This document shows, in pieces, positions 1 to 5,719 of a stretch of DNA of 11,989 nucleotides. The translations under genes and the position numbers were made by a program. This DNA comes from Candidatus Margulisiibacteriota bacterium (GTDB lineage Bacteria; Margulisbacteria; WOR-1; JAKLHX01): positions 1 to 11,989 of the forward strand of contig JAKLHX010000019.1 in the NCBI GenBank assembly GCA_022709925.1, in the 5' to 3' direction. The notes under the pieces are model-generated. The model searched no databases and was not told the origin of the DNA. It saw nothing but the letters and a program-made list of their open reading frames with translations. Position 1 is the first letter of the stretch. Each line of letters begins with the position of its first letter.

Positions 1-1
1 C

Positions 2-190
2 GGTTATGCGCGATGGGTAGTAATAAAAGACCTTACGAACAAAGTACTGTATTTCAAGACATATGAGAACACAGCGTGGAAATCCGTTGACCTTAAAAAA
101 TTTAATCTGAGCGCCGGGGCACCAAGAAGATCGATCTCGATAGATTCCACAAAGATCGGGATAGTCGACGTGAGCGGGATCCTAAAATAG
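2..190 (+). CDS. C-terminal fragment of a choloylglycine hydrolase / linear amide C-N hydrolase family protein (5' partial)
   Basis: An open frame enters from the left edge and ends at TAG 188-190, giving 62 residues. The sequence RWVVIKDLTNKVLYFKTYEN, then a W-K-S-V-D-L-K-K-F segment and a closing DVSG, matches the usual C-terminus of family C59 Ntn hydrolases (bile salt hydrolase / penicillin V acylase type): 'W.VV.DL.NK..YF+TY.N', then 'vDL.kf', then 'DVT'. These enzymes hydrolyse linear amides using an N-terminal cysteine; that cysteine and most of the domain lie outside the window, so activity cannot be judged. The substrate is unknown, and in an environmental bacterium it need not be a bile salt. 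The gene converges with the small exported-protein gene at 297-713. I see no intrinsic terminator for it in 191-240. The family call rests on pattern recall over a short stretch. Confidence 0.6.
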   Translation, partial: GYARWVVIKDLTNKVLYFKTYENTAWKSVDLKKFNLSAGAPRRSISIDSTKIGIVDVSGILK

Positions 191-243
191 CTTAATGGCA
201 AAGGGACTGTTTCAGGACTCCGTGGCTGGTCTTTAGGGTGGAA

Positions 244-284
244 ATAAAAAGAGCTCTCACTGATGTCTGATCAAATGAAAGCTC
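244..284 (-). terminator. Intrinsic terminator of the 297-713 gene
   Basis: Read on the minus strand, GAGCTTTCA (284-276) pairs with TGAGAGCTC (259-251) over 9 bp with one G-U. Inside it TGAT/ATCA (273-270 with 264-261) can stack around a 5-nt loop. The stem is followed at once by TTTTTATTT (250-242). It starts 12 nt after the TGA stop of the exported-protein gene. On the plus strand no T-run follows the stem, so it should act in one direction only. Confidence 0.75.
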
Positions 285-296
285 CATTAGGATCTA

Positions 297-713
297 TCAG
301 AAAAAAAGATTTGCCGACAAGGCCGCGTATGGAAGAATATCCGTACTCGTCGGTGTTCCGTTAAGAGCCAACAGAACAATATCAAAACCGACCGAGAGAT
401 TCTTCACTGCCATTATCGACGCTCCCCATGTCAAGCCCAATTCGGTACCGGCATTCGGAGAGGTCATTATATAATGAACGCCTGCCTTGGTCTGAACATC
501 TCCCATCTTGGCCAAATTGTAATCGACTTTTGCAAGGATCCAGGTCCTTGAAGTCGATCCGTAATTAGAGAAGCCTAGACAACCGGAAAACTTATCATTA
601 AACTGCATGCCTACGGTTGGCCATCCTCCCCAATCACCTACTGTCCAGGCCTGAGCACAGGCAGGAAACAATATGAGCACAACCGCAATTACAAACATGG
701 ATAATTTCTTCAA
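297..713 (-). CDS. Small exported protein, possible outer-membrane beta-barrel
   Basis: A 138-aa protein with a classical signal peptide: MKKLSMF, a hydrophobic stretch to about residue 17, then PACAQA with likely signal peptidase I cleavage before Trp23. A Cys precedes AQA, but FPAC is a poor lipobox, so I do not call it a lipoprotein. The mature part (about 116 aa) is rich in Gly and aromatic residues, alternates polar and hydrophobic residues (VGMQF, WILAKVDYNL, AGVHYIM, LGLTWGA, LSVGFDIVLLAL, LPYAALSANLFF), and ends in Phe. A C-terminal Phe and amphipathic strands are typical of outer-membrane barrels, although this is short for an eight-stranded one. The start is TTG (713-711), 7 nt after a near-perfect Shine-Dalgarno. 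It has its own terminator and appears to be a single-gene unit. The family is not recognised. The barrel assignment is inference. Confidence 0.7.
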   Translation of the reverse strand: MKKLSMFVIAVVLILFPACAQAWTVGDWGGWPTVGMQFNDKFSGCLGFSNYGSTSRTWILAKVDYNLAKMGDVQTKAGVHYIMTSPNAGTELGLTWGASIMAVKNLSVGFDIVLLALNGTPTSTDILPYAALSANLFF

Positions 714-720
714 AATATTC

Positions 721-730
721 CACCTCCTTT
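721..730 (-). promoter_or_regulatory. Strong Shine-Dalgarno deciding the TTG start
   Basis: The minus strand reads AAAGGAGGTG, nearly the full anti-SD complement, 7 nt before TTG 713. It supports the TTG over the internal ATG (residue 6). It also stands out because most first genes of units in this window show no Shine-Dalgarno at all. Confidence 0.8.
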
Positions 731-743
731 TTCTTCCAAGGAG

Positions 744-772
744 ATTCTACCTTCTTTATCATGGAAACACAA
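744..772 (-). promoter_or_regulatory. Candidate promoter of the exported-protein gene
   Basis: On the minus strand TTGTGT (772-767) is followed after 17 bp by TAGAAT (749-744). This would give a leader of roughly 25 nt containing the Shine-Dalgarno. Both boxes are imperfect (3/6 and 5/6 matches to the sigma-70 consensus), so this is only a candidate. Confidence 0.35.
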
Positions 773-784
773 GATAACATCTTG
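770..784. promoter_or_regulatory. Perfect inverted repeat overlapping the candidate -35 (possible operator)
   Basis: CAAGAT-aac-ATCTTG is a perfect 6-bp inverted repeat with a 3-nt spacer. It overlaps the proposed -35 box of the exported-protein gene, where a repressor could bind. With a 3-nt loop and no T-run it is not a terminator. No regulator gene lies beside it, so the role is inference only. Confidence 0.3.
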
Positions 785-889
785 ACTTCGTGCAGAGAGA
801 ACTCGGTTGTCCGGCTGAAAAATTGTTCGCAAAAACGCAGATGGCTGGTGCGAGCGGAAAGTTATAATAGGCCAAGCCCCCTATCTTGG

Positions 890-2080
890 TTATTTTAAAG
901 GTGCTTCAACATTCAACATCTTTGACACAAAAGGAATAGATGTTCCCTGTGTCAATACCGAGATCATAACTATAACGAACACCACATTGAATATGTCTTT
1001 GCCGTGGGACAAATCCGAAAGCAACGGGAAAATAGCCAAAATAATGGCGGTTGCCCCCTTGAGCCCCACCCAGGATATCAATATCTTTTCATTAAAAGGG
1101 ATCTTGAACGGGGATAAACAGAGAAAAACACTTAAAGGGCGTGCCACGAACATTAAAACAGCCGCGATTAACAATGCTTTTGGTATCAACGGAAAAGCTT
1201 GGGAAGGGAACACTAAAAGACCGAGAGTAAGGAACATCGTTATCTGCATGAACCATGCCAGCCCTTCATGGAATTTCAGAACGTTTTTTTTATGGAGGAA
1301 TTGATATTTGCTCATCAGCAAGCCTGCCATGTAAACGGCGATAAAACCGTTCCCTTTTGCCACGGTCGCAACAGAATAAGTCATTAGCATCATGGCGATA
1401 CTAAGAACCGGATAAAGGCCATGATAGCTTAAATGCAGGTTATCCATAAAATACAGGCATATTTTTGACATGACATATCCGATAACAAGCCCGAGAACCA
1501 TATCAAGCAGCAACAAAGGGAACAGGTCTAACAAGCTGCTGCCTTGGCTTGCCAGCATCCCCATGAATCCCAGAGTCAAAAATACGGCCATAGGATCATT
1601 GCTCGCAGATTCGAGCTCAAGCAAAGGTCGTAGTTTGCCTTTTAGGTTGATCTGCTTGTTTTTTAGGATGCTGAACACAGCGGGAGCATCCGTTGAAGAC
1701 ACTATGGATCCGAGCAACAACCCCTCTATCAAAGACAATCCCATTATGTTCGCCGCAAAAACACCCGTTATTACGGCCGTAACAACAACTCCGATGGTTG
1801 AGAGCAAAAAAGACGGAGCGGCGATAGAGCGAATATGGTCCCAATTAGTTTCTATGCCTCCCGAAAAAATTATGAAATTGAGAGCGATGATGCCGATGAA
1901 TTTCGCGATCCATGGATCATCAAAATAAATACCTCCCACACCTTCCGACCCTGCCAACATACCTATAACAATAAAGGCCAGAAGCGCGGGAACGGCTATC
2001 TTGTCGCTTATCTTGCTTGATAAAACACTCACCAAAAGCAGTGCCGCGGTATACAGCAATATAATCTCTATAGAATACAT
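890..2080 (-). CDS. NhaP-type monovalent cation/proton antiporter (CPA family, K+ or Na+/H+)
   Basis: A 396-aa integral inner-membrane protein with about 12 hydrophobic helices. It exchanges protons for K+ or Na+ and so serves pH and ion homeostasis. Diagnostic motifs match the NhaP2/CvrA group: SSTDAPAVFSIL (128-139), then LLELESASNDPMAVFLT (153-169) with the Asn161-Asp162 pair expected to carry ion and proton, then VARP (312-315), then WVGLKGATAI (337-346). The last motif has Lys341 where most members have Arg (GLRGA). The protein stops after the transport domain; the cytoplasmic TrkA-C/RCK tail of E. coli NhaP2 is missing, so gating by nucleotides through that tail is not expected. The ATG at 2080 is preceded by an extended -10 only 8 nt away and no Shine-Dalgarno. 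It is divergent from tsaD. Family confidence is high; K+ versus Na+ cannot be read from the sequence. Confidence 0.88.
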   Translation of the reverse strand: MYSIEIILLYTAALLLVSVLSSKISDKIAVPALLAFIVIGMLAGSEGVGGIYFDDPWIAKFIGIIALNFIIFSGGIETNWDHIRSIAAPSFLLSTIGVVVTAVITGVFAANIMGLSLIEGLLLGSIVSSTDAPAVFSILKNKQINLKGKLRPLLELESASNDPMAVFLTLGFMGMLASQGSSLLDLFPLLLLDMVLGLVIGYVMSKICLYFMDNLHLSYHGLYPVLSIAMMLMTYSVATVAKGNGFIAVYMAGLLMSKYQFLHKKNVLKFHEGLAWFMQITMFLTLGLLVFPSQAFPLIPKALLIAAVLMFVARPLSVFLCLSPFKIPFNEKILISWVGLKGATAIILAIFPLLSDLSHGKDIFNVVFVIVMISVLTQGTSIPFVSKMLNVEAPLK

Positions 2081-2088
2081 TTTGTAAG

Positions 2089-2097
2089 ATTATAACA
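2089..2097 (-). promoter_or_regulatory. Extended -10 promoter of the antiporter gene, predicted leaderless
   Basis: The minus strand reads TG-T-TATAAT (2097-2089), a perfect extended -10. Eight nt then lead to ATG 2080, so transcription should start at or within a base or two of the A of ATG. No convincing -35 lies 16-18 bp upstream, as is common for extended -10 promoters. Confidence 0.65.
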
Positions 2098-2168
2098 TAG
2101 ACATCATGTTCAGCCTGCCGGCCTAAATGTTTTTATTTGCTTCCGTCGTTTTTCGCGACTTTTAATAA

Positions 2169-2177
2169 TGGTAAAAT
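2169..2177 (+). promoter_or_regulatory. Extended -10 promoter of tsaD, predicted leaderless
   Basis: TG-G-TAAAAT (2169-2177) lies 9 nt before ATG 2187, and there is no purine-rich Shine-Dalgarno between. The predicted start of transcription falls about 2184-2187. The 106-bp region between the divergent antiporter and tsaD genes thus holds two promoters of the same type facing apart. Confidence 0.6.
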
Positions 2178-2186
2178 TGAAAATAT

Positions 2187-3233
2187 ATGAATATCTTAGC
2201 CATAGAAACATCATGCGATGAGACCTCCGCTGCGGTCGTAAAAGACGGCACCGAGGTCTTGTCCAGCATAATATCCTCACAGAACGATTTTCACGCAAAA
2301 TATGGCGGAATAGTTCCAGAGATCGCCTCAAGAAAACATATCGAGTCCATAAGCCCGGTCATAAAAGAAGCCATGGAGCGAGCGGCAATAGGATTTAAGG
2401 ATCTAGACGCCATAGCCACTACATTCGGCCCGGGTCTTCCCGGCTCTCTGATCGTCGGGCTTTCTGCCGCAAAGGCTATATCTTTCGCATTAAAAAAGCC
2501 TCTGATCGGAGTTAACCATCTTGAAGGACATATTTACGCTAATTTTCTGCTCGAACCAAAATTAAAATTCCCTTTTATATGCCTGATAGTTTCCGGAGGA
2601 CATACCCAGCTGGTAAAAGTTACCGGACATATGGAGTTTGAGACTTTAGGCCGCACCAGGGATGACGCCGCCGGCGAAGCATATGATAAAGTAGCCCGTT
2701 TTTTAGGTCTAGGTTACCCCGGAGGCCCGATAATCGATAAGCTTGCCAAAACAGGCAACGAGAACGCCGTGAATTTCACAAGACCGATGCTTGCCCGCCA
2801 AAGCCCTGGCGGAGGCGGGCTTGAGGAAGAGTACAAATACGATTTCAGCTTCAGCGGAATAAAAACGGCCGTAGTTTATTACGTTAAGAAGAATCCCCCT
2901 CGCCCTTTGGGAGAGGGGTTAGGGGTGAGGGTGGATATCGCAGCTTCATTCCAAAAAGCGGTCGTGGACACTCTTGTAGAAAAAACGATCAGGGCGGCTG
3001 AAGAGAACTCCATAAAAACCGTCGCCATAGGCGGAGGGGTCGCCGCGAACAGCAAATTAAGAGCCGATATGAAAGCAGCCTGCAAAAATAAAGGCATCAA
3101 ATGCATCGTCCCGCCGCTTGAGTTGTGCACCGACAACGCCGCTATGATCGGCTGCGCGGGATATTTCAGGTATAAAAAAGGAATGGTCGCGGATTATTCG
3201 CTTGCGATAGAGTCTACGGCAAGGATCGGGTAG
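2187..3233 (+). CDS. tsaD: tRNA N6-adenosine threonylcarbamoyltransferase TsaD
   Basis: TsaD transfers threonylcarbamoyl from threonylcarbamoyl-AMP to A37 of ANN-decoding tRNAs (t6A), working in the cytoplasm with TsaB and TsaE. Length is 348 aa, near the family norm of about 340. The N-terminus MNILAIETSCDETSAAVV is the ASKHA nucleotide-fold signature. HLEGH (111-115) supplies two metal-binding His, SGGHT (136-140) and RDDAAGEAYDKVAR (158-171) follow, then DFSFSGIKT (219-227), IGGGVAANS (281-289) and CTDNAAMIG (314-322) with the third metal ligand Asp316. Two stretches depart from relatives: ARQSPGGGGLEE (203-214) and NPPRPLGEGLGVRV (236-249). Each is encoded by a GC-rich palindromic repeat that preserves the frame, and each falls in a loop flanking the DFSFSG helix region, so the enzyme is probably still active. 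It is monocistronic and convergent with the 3272-3841 gene; no clear terminator is seen. Confidence 0.96.
   Translation: MNILAIETSCDETSAAVVKDGTEVLSSIISSQNDFHAKYGGIVPEIASRKHIESISPVIKEAMERAAIGFKDLDAIATTFGPGLPGSLIVGLSAAKAISFALKKPLIGVNHLEGHIYANFLLEPKLKFPFICLIVSGGHTQLVKVTGHMEFETLGRTRDDAAGEAYDKVARFLGLGYPGGPIIDKLAKTGNENAVNFTRPMLARQSPGGGGLEEEYKYDFSFSGIKTAVVYYVKKNPPRPLGEGLGVRVDIAASFQKAVVDTLVEKTIRAAEENSIKTVAIGGGVAANSKLRADMKAACKNKGIKCIVPPLELCTDNAAMIGCAGYFRYKKGMVADYSLAIESTARIG
2793..2820. repeat. GC-rich palindromic repeat inside tsaD (first)
   Basis: GCCCGCC (2793-2799) and GGCGGGC (2814-2820) form a perfect 7-bp inverted repeat. Within the 14-nt interior, GCC (2803-2805) and GGC (2808-2810) continue the symmetry. 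The layout CCGCC-14 nt-GGCGG resembles short palindromic repeats I remember as frequent in some candidate-phylum genomes; that is recollection, not a search. It encodes ARQSPGGGG of TsaD in a variable segment just before DFSFSG. Confidence 0.55.
2896..2931. repeat. GC-rich dyad repeat inside tsaD (second), CCCTCGCCC...GGGTGAGGG type
   Basis: CCCTCGCCC (2897-2905) pairs with GGGTGAGGG (2923-2931) over 9 bp with one G-U around a 17-nt interior TTTGGGAGAGGGGTTAG. Sequences of this form, with their familiar translations 'PLSLRERVRVR' and 'LTPNPSPKGRG', recur as dispersed repeats in many bacterial genomes (recollection). The minus strand here indeed reads LTPNPSPKGRGG. In tsaD it adds PPRPLGEGLGVRV between YYVKKN and DIAASFQ without breaking the frame. 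Confidence 0.7.
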
Positions 3234-3271
3234 TTCTGAAGCGCTGAAGAGCGGAAGCATCGGCAGAACAA

Positions 3272-3841
3272 TCATTTCTCAGGCTGCTCAACCTTCCTAG
3301 TCAGATATTCATAGAAACAATCTGCTAATTCATTGCGCCGCAATCTTTCAATGCCACAATTAACGTCACTCCCAAATTGCGCCCAGACTTTTGATATTGA
3401 TGAAAGGCATAAAGGAGCAAATTGCATGCCGACAAATCTTAGGCGCAAACCATATTGCGGAAGCGCCCATGAAGCAAAATTATATCCGGATTCATTACCG
3501 AGATCTATCAATGGCTCATTCTCATTTTTTGCTATTATTTCTAGCCATTTTGCCGGACCGGAATCATAAGCACGCTGTTCCATCACATGAGGGATCAAAA
3601 GCCGTCTCATGAAATCGTCCAATTCAGCAGTGCTGGCAGCTGTCAGATGTATCACCGGATCAGGCATGCTTGTCCCGTCATTGCCTTTAGCGTAGACTAT
3701 GTTCCCGCTGCCCCTTAACTCATGACGTTCAGGCATTGATCTATGGCTTATATCAAGTGAAGTAACAGGGCGATTGAAACACGGGATCAAAGGCCCGTGT
3801 ATAAACCCAAAGGGGACTTGTACTCTGGTTGATGATGTCAC
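3272..3841 (-). CDS. Hypothetical protein, 189 aa, family not recognised
   Basis: A soluble-looking protein with no signal peptide or membrane helix. It has an N-terminal part with several Pro and His (VPFGFIHGPLIPCF), an acidic and helical middle (STAELDDFMRRLLIPHVMEQ, PAKWLEIIAKNENEP), and a charged C-terminus (IERLRRNELADCFYEYLTRK). No catalytic motif stands out. The start used is GTG 3841, with GAGG 8 nt upstream. The frame stays open upstream without ATG, GTG or TTG as far as TGA at 3907-3905, and the untranslated part (DITTEIREKHDRYINEVIAV) looks protein-like, so the true N-terminus may be longer or the 5' end may have been rearranged near the palindrome at 3902-3938. It converges with tsaD across 38 bp and is divergent from gatC. 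Overlapping plus-strand frames are less protein-like, so this strand is preferred. Confidence 0.55.
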   Translation of the reverse strand: MTSSTRVQVPFGFIHGPLIPCFNRPVTSLDISHRSMPERHELRGSGNIVYAKGNDGTSMPDPVIHLTAASTAELDDFMRRLLIPHVMEQRAYDSGPAKWLEIIAKNENEPLIDLGNESGYNFASWALPQYGLRLRFVGMQFAPLCLSSISKVWAQFGSDVNCGIERLRRNELADCFYEYLTRKVEQPEK

Positions 3842-3901
3842 AGCAATAACCTCATTTATGTATCGGTCATGTTTTTCGCGGATTTCAGTCGTTATATCTC
3901 T

Positions 3902-3938
3902 GCTTCAGCTCCTGCCTGCCGGCAGGCACGGCTTCAGC
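3902..3938. repeat. 16-bp perfect palindrome flanked by 8-bp direct repeats
   Basis: TGCCTGCCGGCAGGCA (3913-3928) is a perfect palindrome. It is bracketed by two copies of GCTTCAGC (3902-3909 and 3931-3938), an arrangement like a small insertion with a target duplication. Ten of its bases (GCCTGCCGGC) recur at 2113-2122 in the antiporter/tsaD promoter region. It lies 10 bp upstream of the gatC -10 box. It could be a mobile palindromic repeat or an operator; there is no T-run, so it is not a terminator. Confidence 0.65.
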
Positions 3939-3945
3939 GCTATAT

Positions 3946-3953
3946 TGTATAAT
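3946..3953 (+). promoter_or_regulatory. Promoter -10 of the gatCAB operon, predicted leaderless
   Basis: A perfect TATAAT (3948-3953) preceded directly by TG lies 9 nt before ATG 3963, without a Shine-Dalgarno between. The position where a -35 would fall (about 3925-3930) is the right arm of the palindrome and matches the consensus poorly. Confidence 0.6.
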
Positions 3954-3962
3954 GTATCTACA

Positions 3963-4277
3963 ATGTCCATCTCAAAAGAGACCGTCGAATATACCGCAAA
4001 ACTGGCCCGCCTCGGACTGTCAGAAGAAGAAAAAACGCTTTACGCAAAACAATTGAACGACATTCTCGGTTATGTGGACGTAATAAACTCAGCGGATACA
4101 CAAAACATCTCCCCTACCGCCAGCACGCGTCTTTCAGGCGGAAAACAAAAAATGACCCCGATGAGGCAGGACAAGTCCGTCCAATTTGATGGAATAAAGA
4201 AGATCATCGACAACGCTCCCATACAAGAAGACAACATGTTCAGGGTCCCCAAAATAATGGGGGACGAAGAACAATGA
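3963..4277 (+). CDS. gatC: Asp/Glu-tRNA amidotransferase subunit C
   Basis: GatC (104 aa, usual length 95-105) is the small subunit that wraps around GatA and stabilises the GatCAB transamidosome. The N-terminus MSISKETVEYTAKLARLGLSEEE is the family signature (V..+A.LARL.L.eeE), followed by LNDILGYVDVINSADTQNISPTA, which matches the conserved helix and the 'v.Pt' linker, and a C-terminal FRVPKIMG like the family's 'f.VPkvl'. The ATG at 3963 is chosen over upstream in-frame starts because it gives the family N-terminus and sits 9 nt after a perfect -10. Its TGA overlaps the gatA ATG (ATGA, 4274-4277), which indicates translational coupling. Confidence 0.95.
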   Translation: MSISKETVEYTAKLARLGLSEEEKTLYAKQLNDILGYVDVINSADTQNISPTASTRLSGGKQKMTPMRQDKSVQFDGIKKIIDNAPIQEDNMFRVPKIMGDEEQ

Positions 4278-5719
4278 GCCTCCATAGACTAACGGCACAC
4301 GAGCTGGCAGAGAAATTAAGATCTAAAGAGGTCGGCTGTGTTGAGCTAATAAATGATCTTTATAGCAGGATAGATGCGGTCGAAGGAAAAATTAGCGCCT
4401 TCAACTGCCTGACAAAAGAGACCGCCTTAAAAAAAGCAAAAGAATTGGATGATAATGGGTTTAACGGAGAGCTTTCCGGTGTCCCAATAGCATTAAAAGA
4501 CAACATTTGCACTGACGGAGTTGAAACCACATGCTCATCAAAGATACTCAAGGATTTCATCCCGCCTTATAACGCGACCGTCGTCGAGCTTTTGCAAAAC
4601 GAAGGGATGATCCCCGTCGGCAAGACGAATCTTGACGAGTTCGCGATGGGGTCCTCGACCGAGAACTCTGCTTTCAAGACCACAAAAAACCCATGGGACA
4701 CACAAAGAGTCCCGGGCGGATCTTCGGGCGGTTCCGCTGCAGCCGTTGCTGCTGATGAAGCTCCTCTCGCCCTGGGATCAGATACCGGGGGATCGATAAG
4801 ACAACCTGCTTCCTTCTGCGGGGTCGTGGGACTTAAGCCAACATACGGCAGGGTTTCCCGCTATGGACTTATCGCTTTTGCCTCATCTCTCGATCAGATA
4901 GGTCCTTTGACAAAAGACGTGACTGATTCGGCGCTTCTCATGAACGTCATAGCAAAATATGACCGCAGGGATTCGACTTCTGCCGATGTAAAAACACCTG
5001 ACTACAAAAAGTCCCTTGTTAAAGACGTAAAAGGCCTGAAAATAGCGGTCCCGAAAGAACTGATGGGCGAAGGAATAGAAGAAAACACAAAAAAAGCAGT
5101 GCTTGAAGCCTTGAAAACCTATGAAAAGATGGGCGCAACTTTTAAAGAAGTTTCTCTTCCCTCTTTTAAGTATGCGCTATCGACGTATTATATTATCGCT
5201 CCCGCCGAAGCCTCGTCAAATCTTTCAAGATACGACGGGGTTCATTACGGGCACAGGAGCGAAAAGCAGAACGATCTTATGGATATGTACCTGAATACAC
5301 GCAAAGAAGGTTTCGGACCGGAAGTAAAGAGAAGGATAATCATCGGGACGTACGCACTCAGTTCCGGATATTATGACGCTTATTATCTAAAAGCCCAGAA
5401 GGTCAGGACCTTGATAAAGCAGGATTTTGACGATACATTAAAAGATTTCGACGTCATAATGAGCCCGACAACCCCTTCTCCTGCTTTCAAGATCGGCGAA
5501 AAGGTGTCGGACCCGCTTTCGATGTACCTTTCCGATATAGCAACGATCCCGATAAATCTTGCCGGGATACCGGCGATATCCATTCCATGCGGTTTCGACA
5601 ACGGTCTGCCGGTAGGTCTCCAGATAATGGGAAAGGCTTTTGATGAAGAAACTCTGTTCAGGGTCGCTTTCTCGTATGAACAGGAAACAAAATGGAACAA
5701 AAGGAAACCGGCGCTATGA
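4274..5719 (+). CDS. gatA: Asp/Glu-tRNA amidotransferase subunit A (glutaminase/amidase)
   Basis: GatA hydrolyses glutamine and passes the ammonia through a tunnel to GatB, which amidates Glu-tRNA(Gln) or Asp-tRNA(Asn). Length is 481 aa (family about 480-490). The amidase-signature triad is complete by alignment with the family motifs: Lys75 in GVPIALKDNICT (69-80), the cis-Ser Ser150 in PGGSSGGSAAAVA (147-159), and nucleophile Ser174 in GSDTGGSIRQPAS (168-180). Other family landmarks are NPWD (139-142), GLKPTYGRVSRYG (186-198), and near the C-terminus AGIPAISIPCGF followed by LPVGLQIMG. The start overlaps the gatC stop and the end overlaps the gatB start, both by ATGA, so the three subunits are translationally coupled and made together. 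Confidence 0.97.
   Translation: MSLHRLTAHELAEKLRSKEVGCVELINDLYSRIDAVEGKISAFNCLTKETALKKAKELDDNGFNGELSGVPIALKDNICTDGVETTCSSKILKDFIPPYNATVVELLQNEGMIPVGKTNLDEFAMGSSTENSAFKTTKNPWDTQRVPGGSSGGSAAAVAADEAPLALGSDTGGSIRQPASFCGVVGLKPTYGRVSRYGLIAFASSLDQIGPLTKDVTDSALLMNVIAKYDRRDSTSADVKTPDYKKSLVKDVKGLKIAVPKELMGEGIEENTKKAVLEALKTYEKMGATFKEVSLPSFKYALSTYYIIAPAEASSNLSRYDGVHYGHRSEKQNDLMDMYLNTRKEGFGPEVKRRIIIGTYALSSGYYDAYYLKAQKVRTLIKQDFDDTLKDFDVIMSPTTPSPAFKIGEKVSDPLSMYLSDIATIPINLAGIPAISIPCGFDNGLPVGLQIMGKAFDEETLFRVAFSYEQETKWNKRKPAL

Noticed and set aside
872..889. CCAAG/CTTGG hairpin right after the antiporter stop as a terminator
   Set aside because: The stem is only 5 bp and on the minus strand it is followed by CCTATTATAAC, not a T-run. 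On the plus strand TTATTTT follows, but no plus-strand gene ends there.
987..1928. Plus-strand open frames across the antiporter gene
   Set aside because: They are antisense to a clear 12-TM antiporter, have no family motifs, and lack a ribosome site.
2094..2110. AACAT-N7-ATGTT inverted repeat over the antiporter -10 region
   Set aside because: Short AT-rich arms could arise by chance in promoter DNA, and no second copy was noticed in the window.
2879..3136. Minus-strand frame containing LTPNPSPKGRGG
   Set aside because: It is the familiar shadow translation of the dyad repeat on the strand opposite tsaD, not a gene.
3774..3962. N-terminal extension of gatC from ATG 3774
   Set aside because: It adds 63 residues unlike any GatC, runs over the palindrome and the promoter, and is antisense to the 189-aa gene at its start.
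5692..5715. Upstream ATG for gatB
   Set aside because: It would add eight residues not found in relatives; ATG 5716 gives the family N-terminus and repeats the ATGA overlap seen at gatC/gatA.
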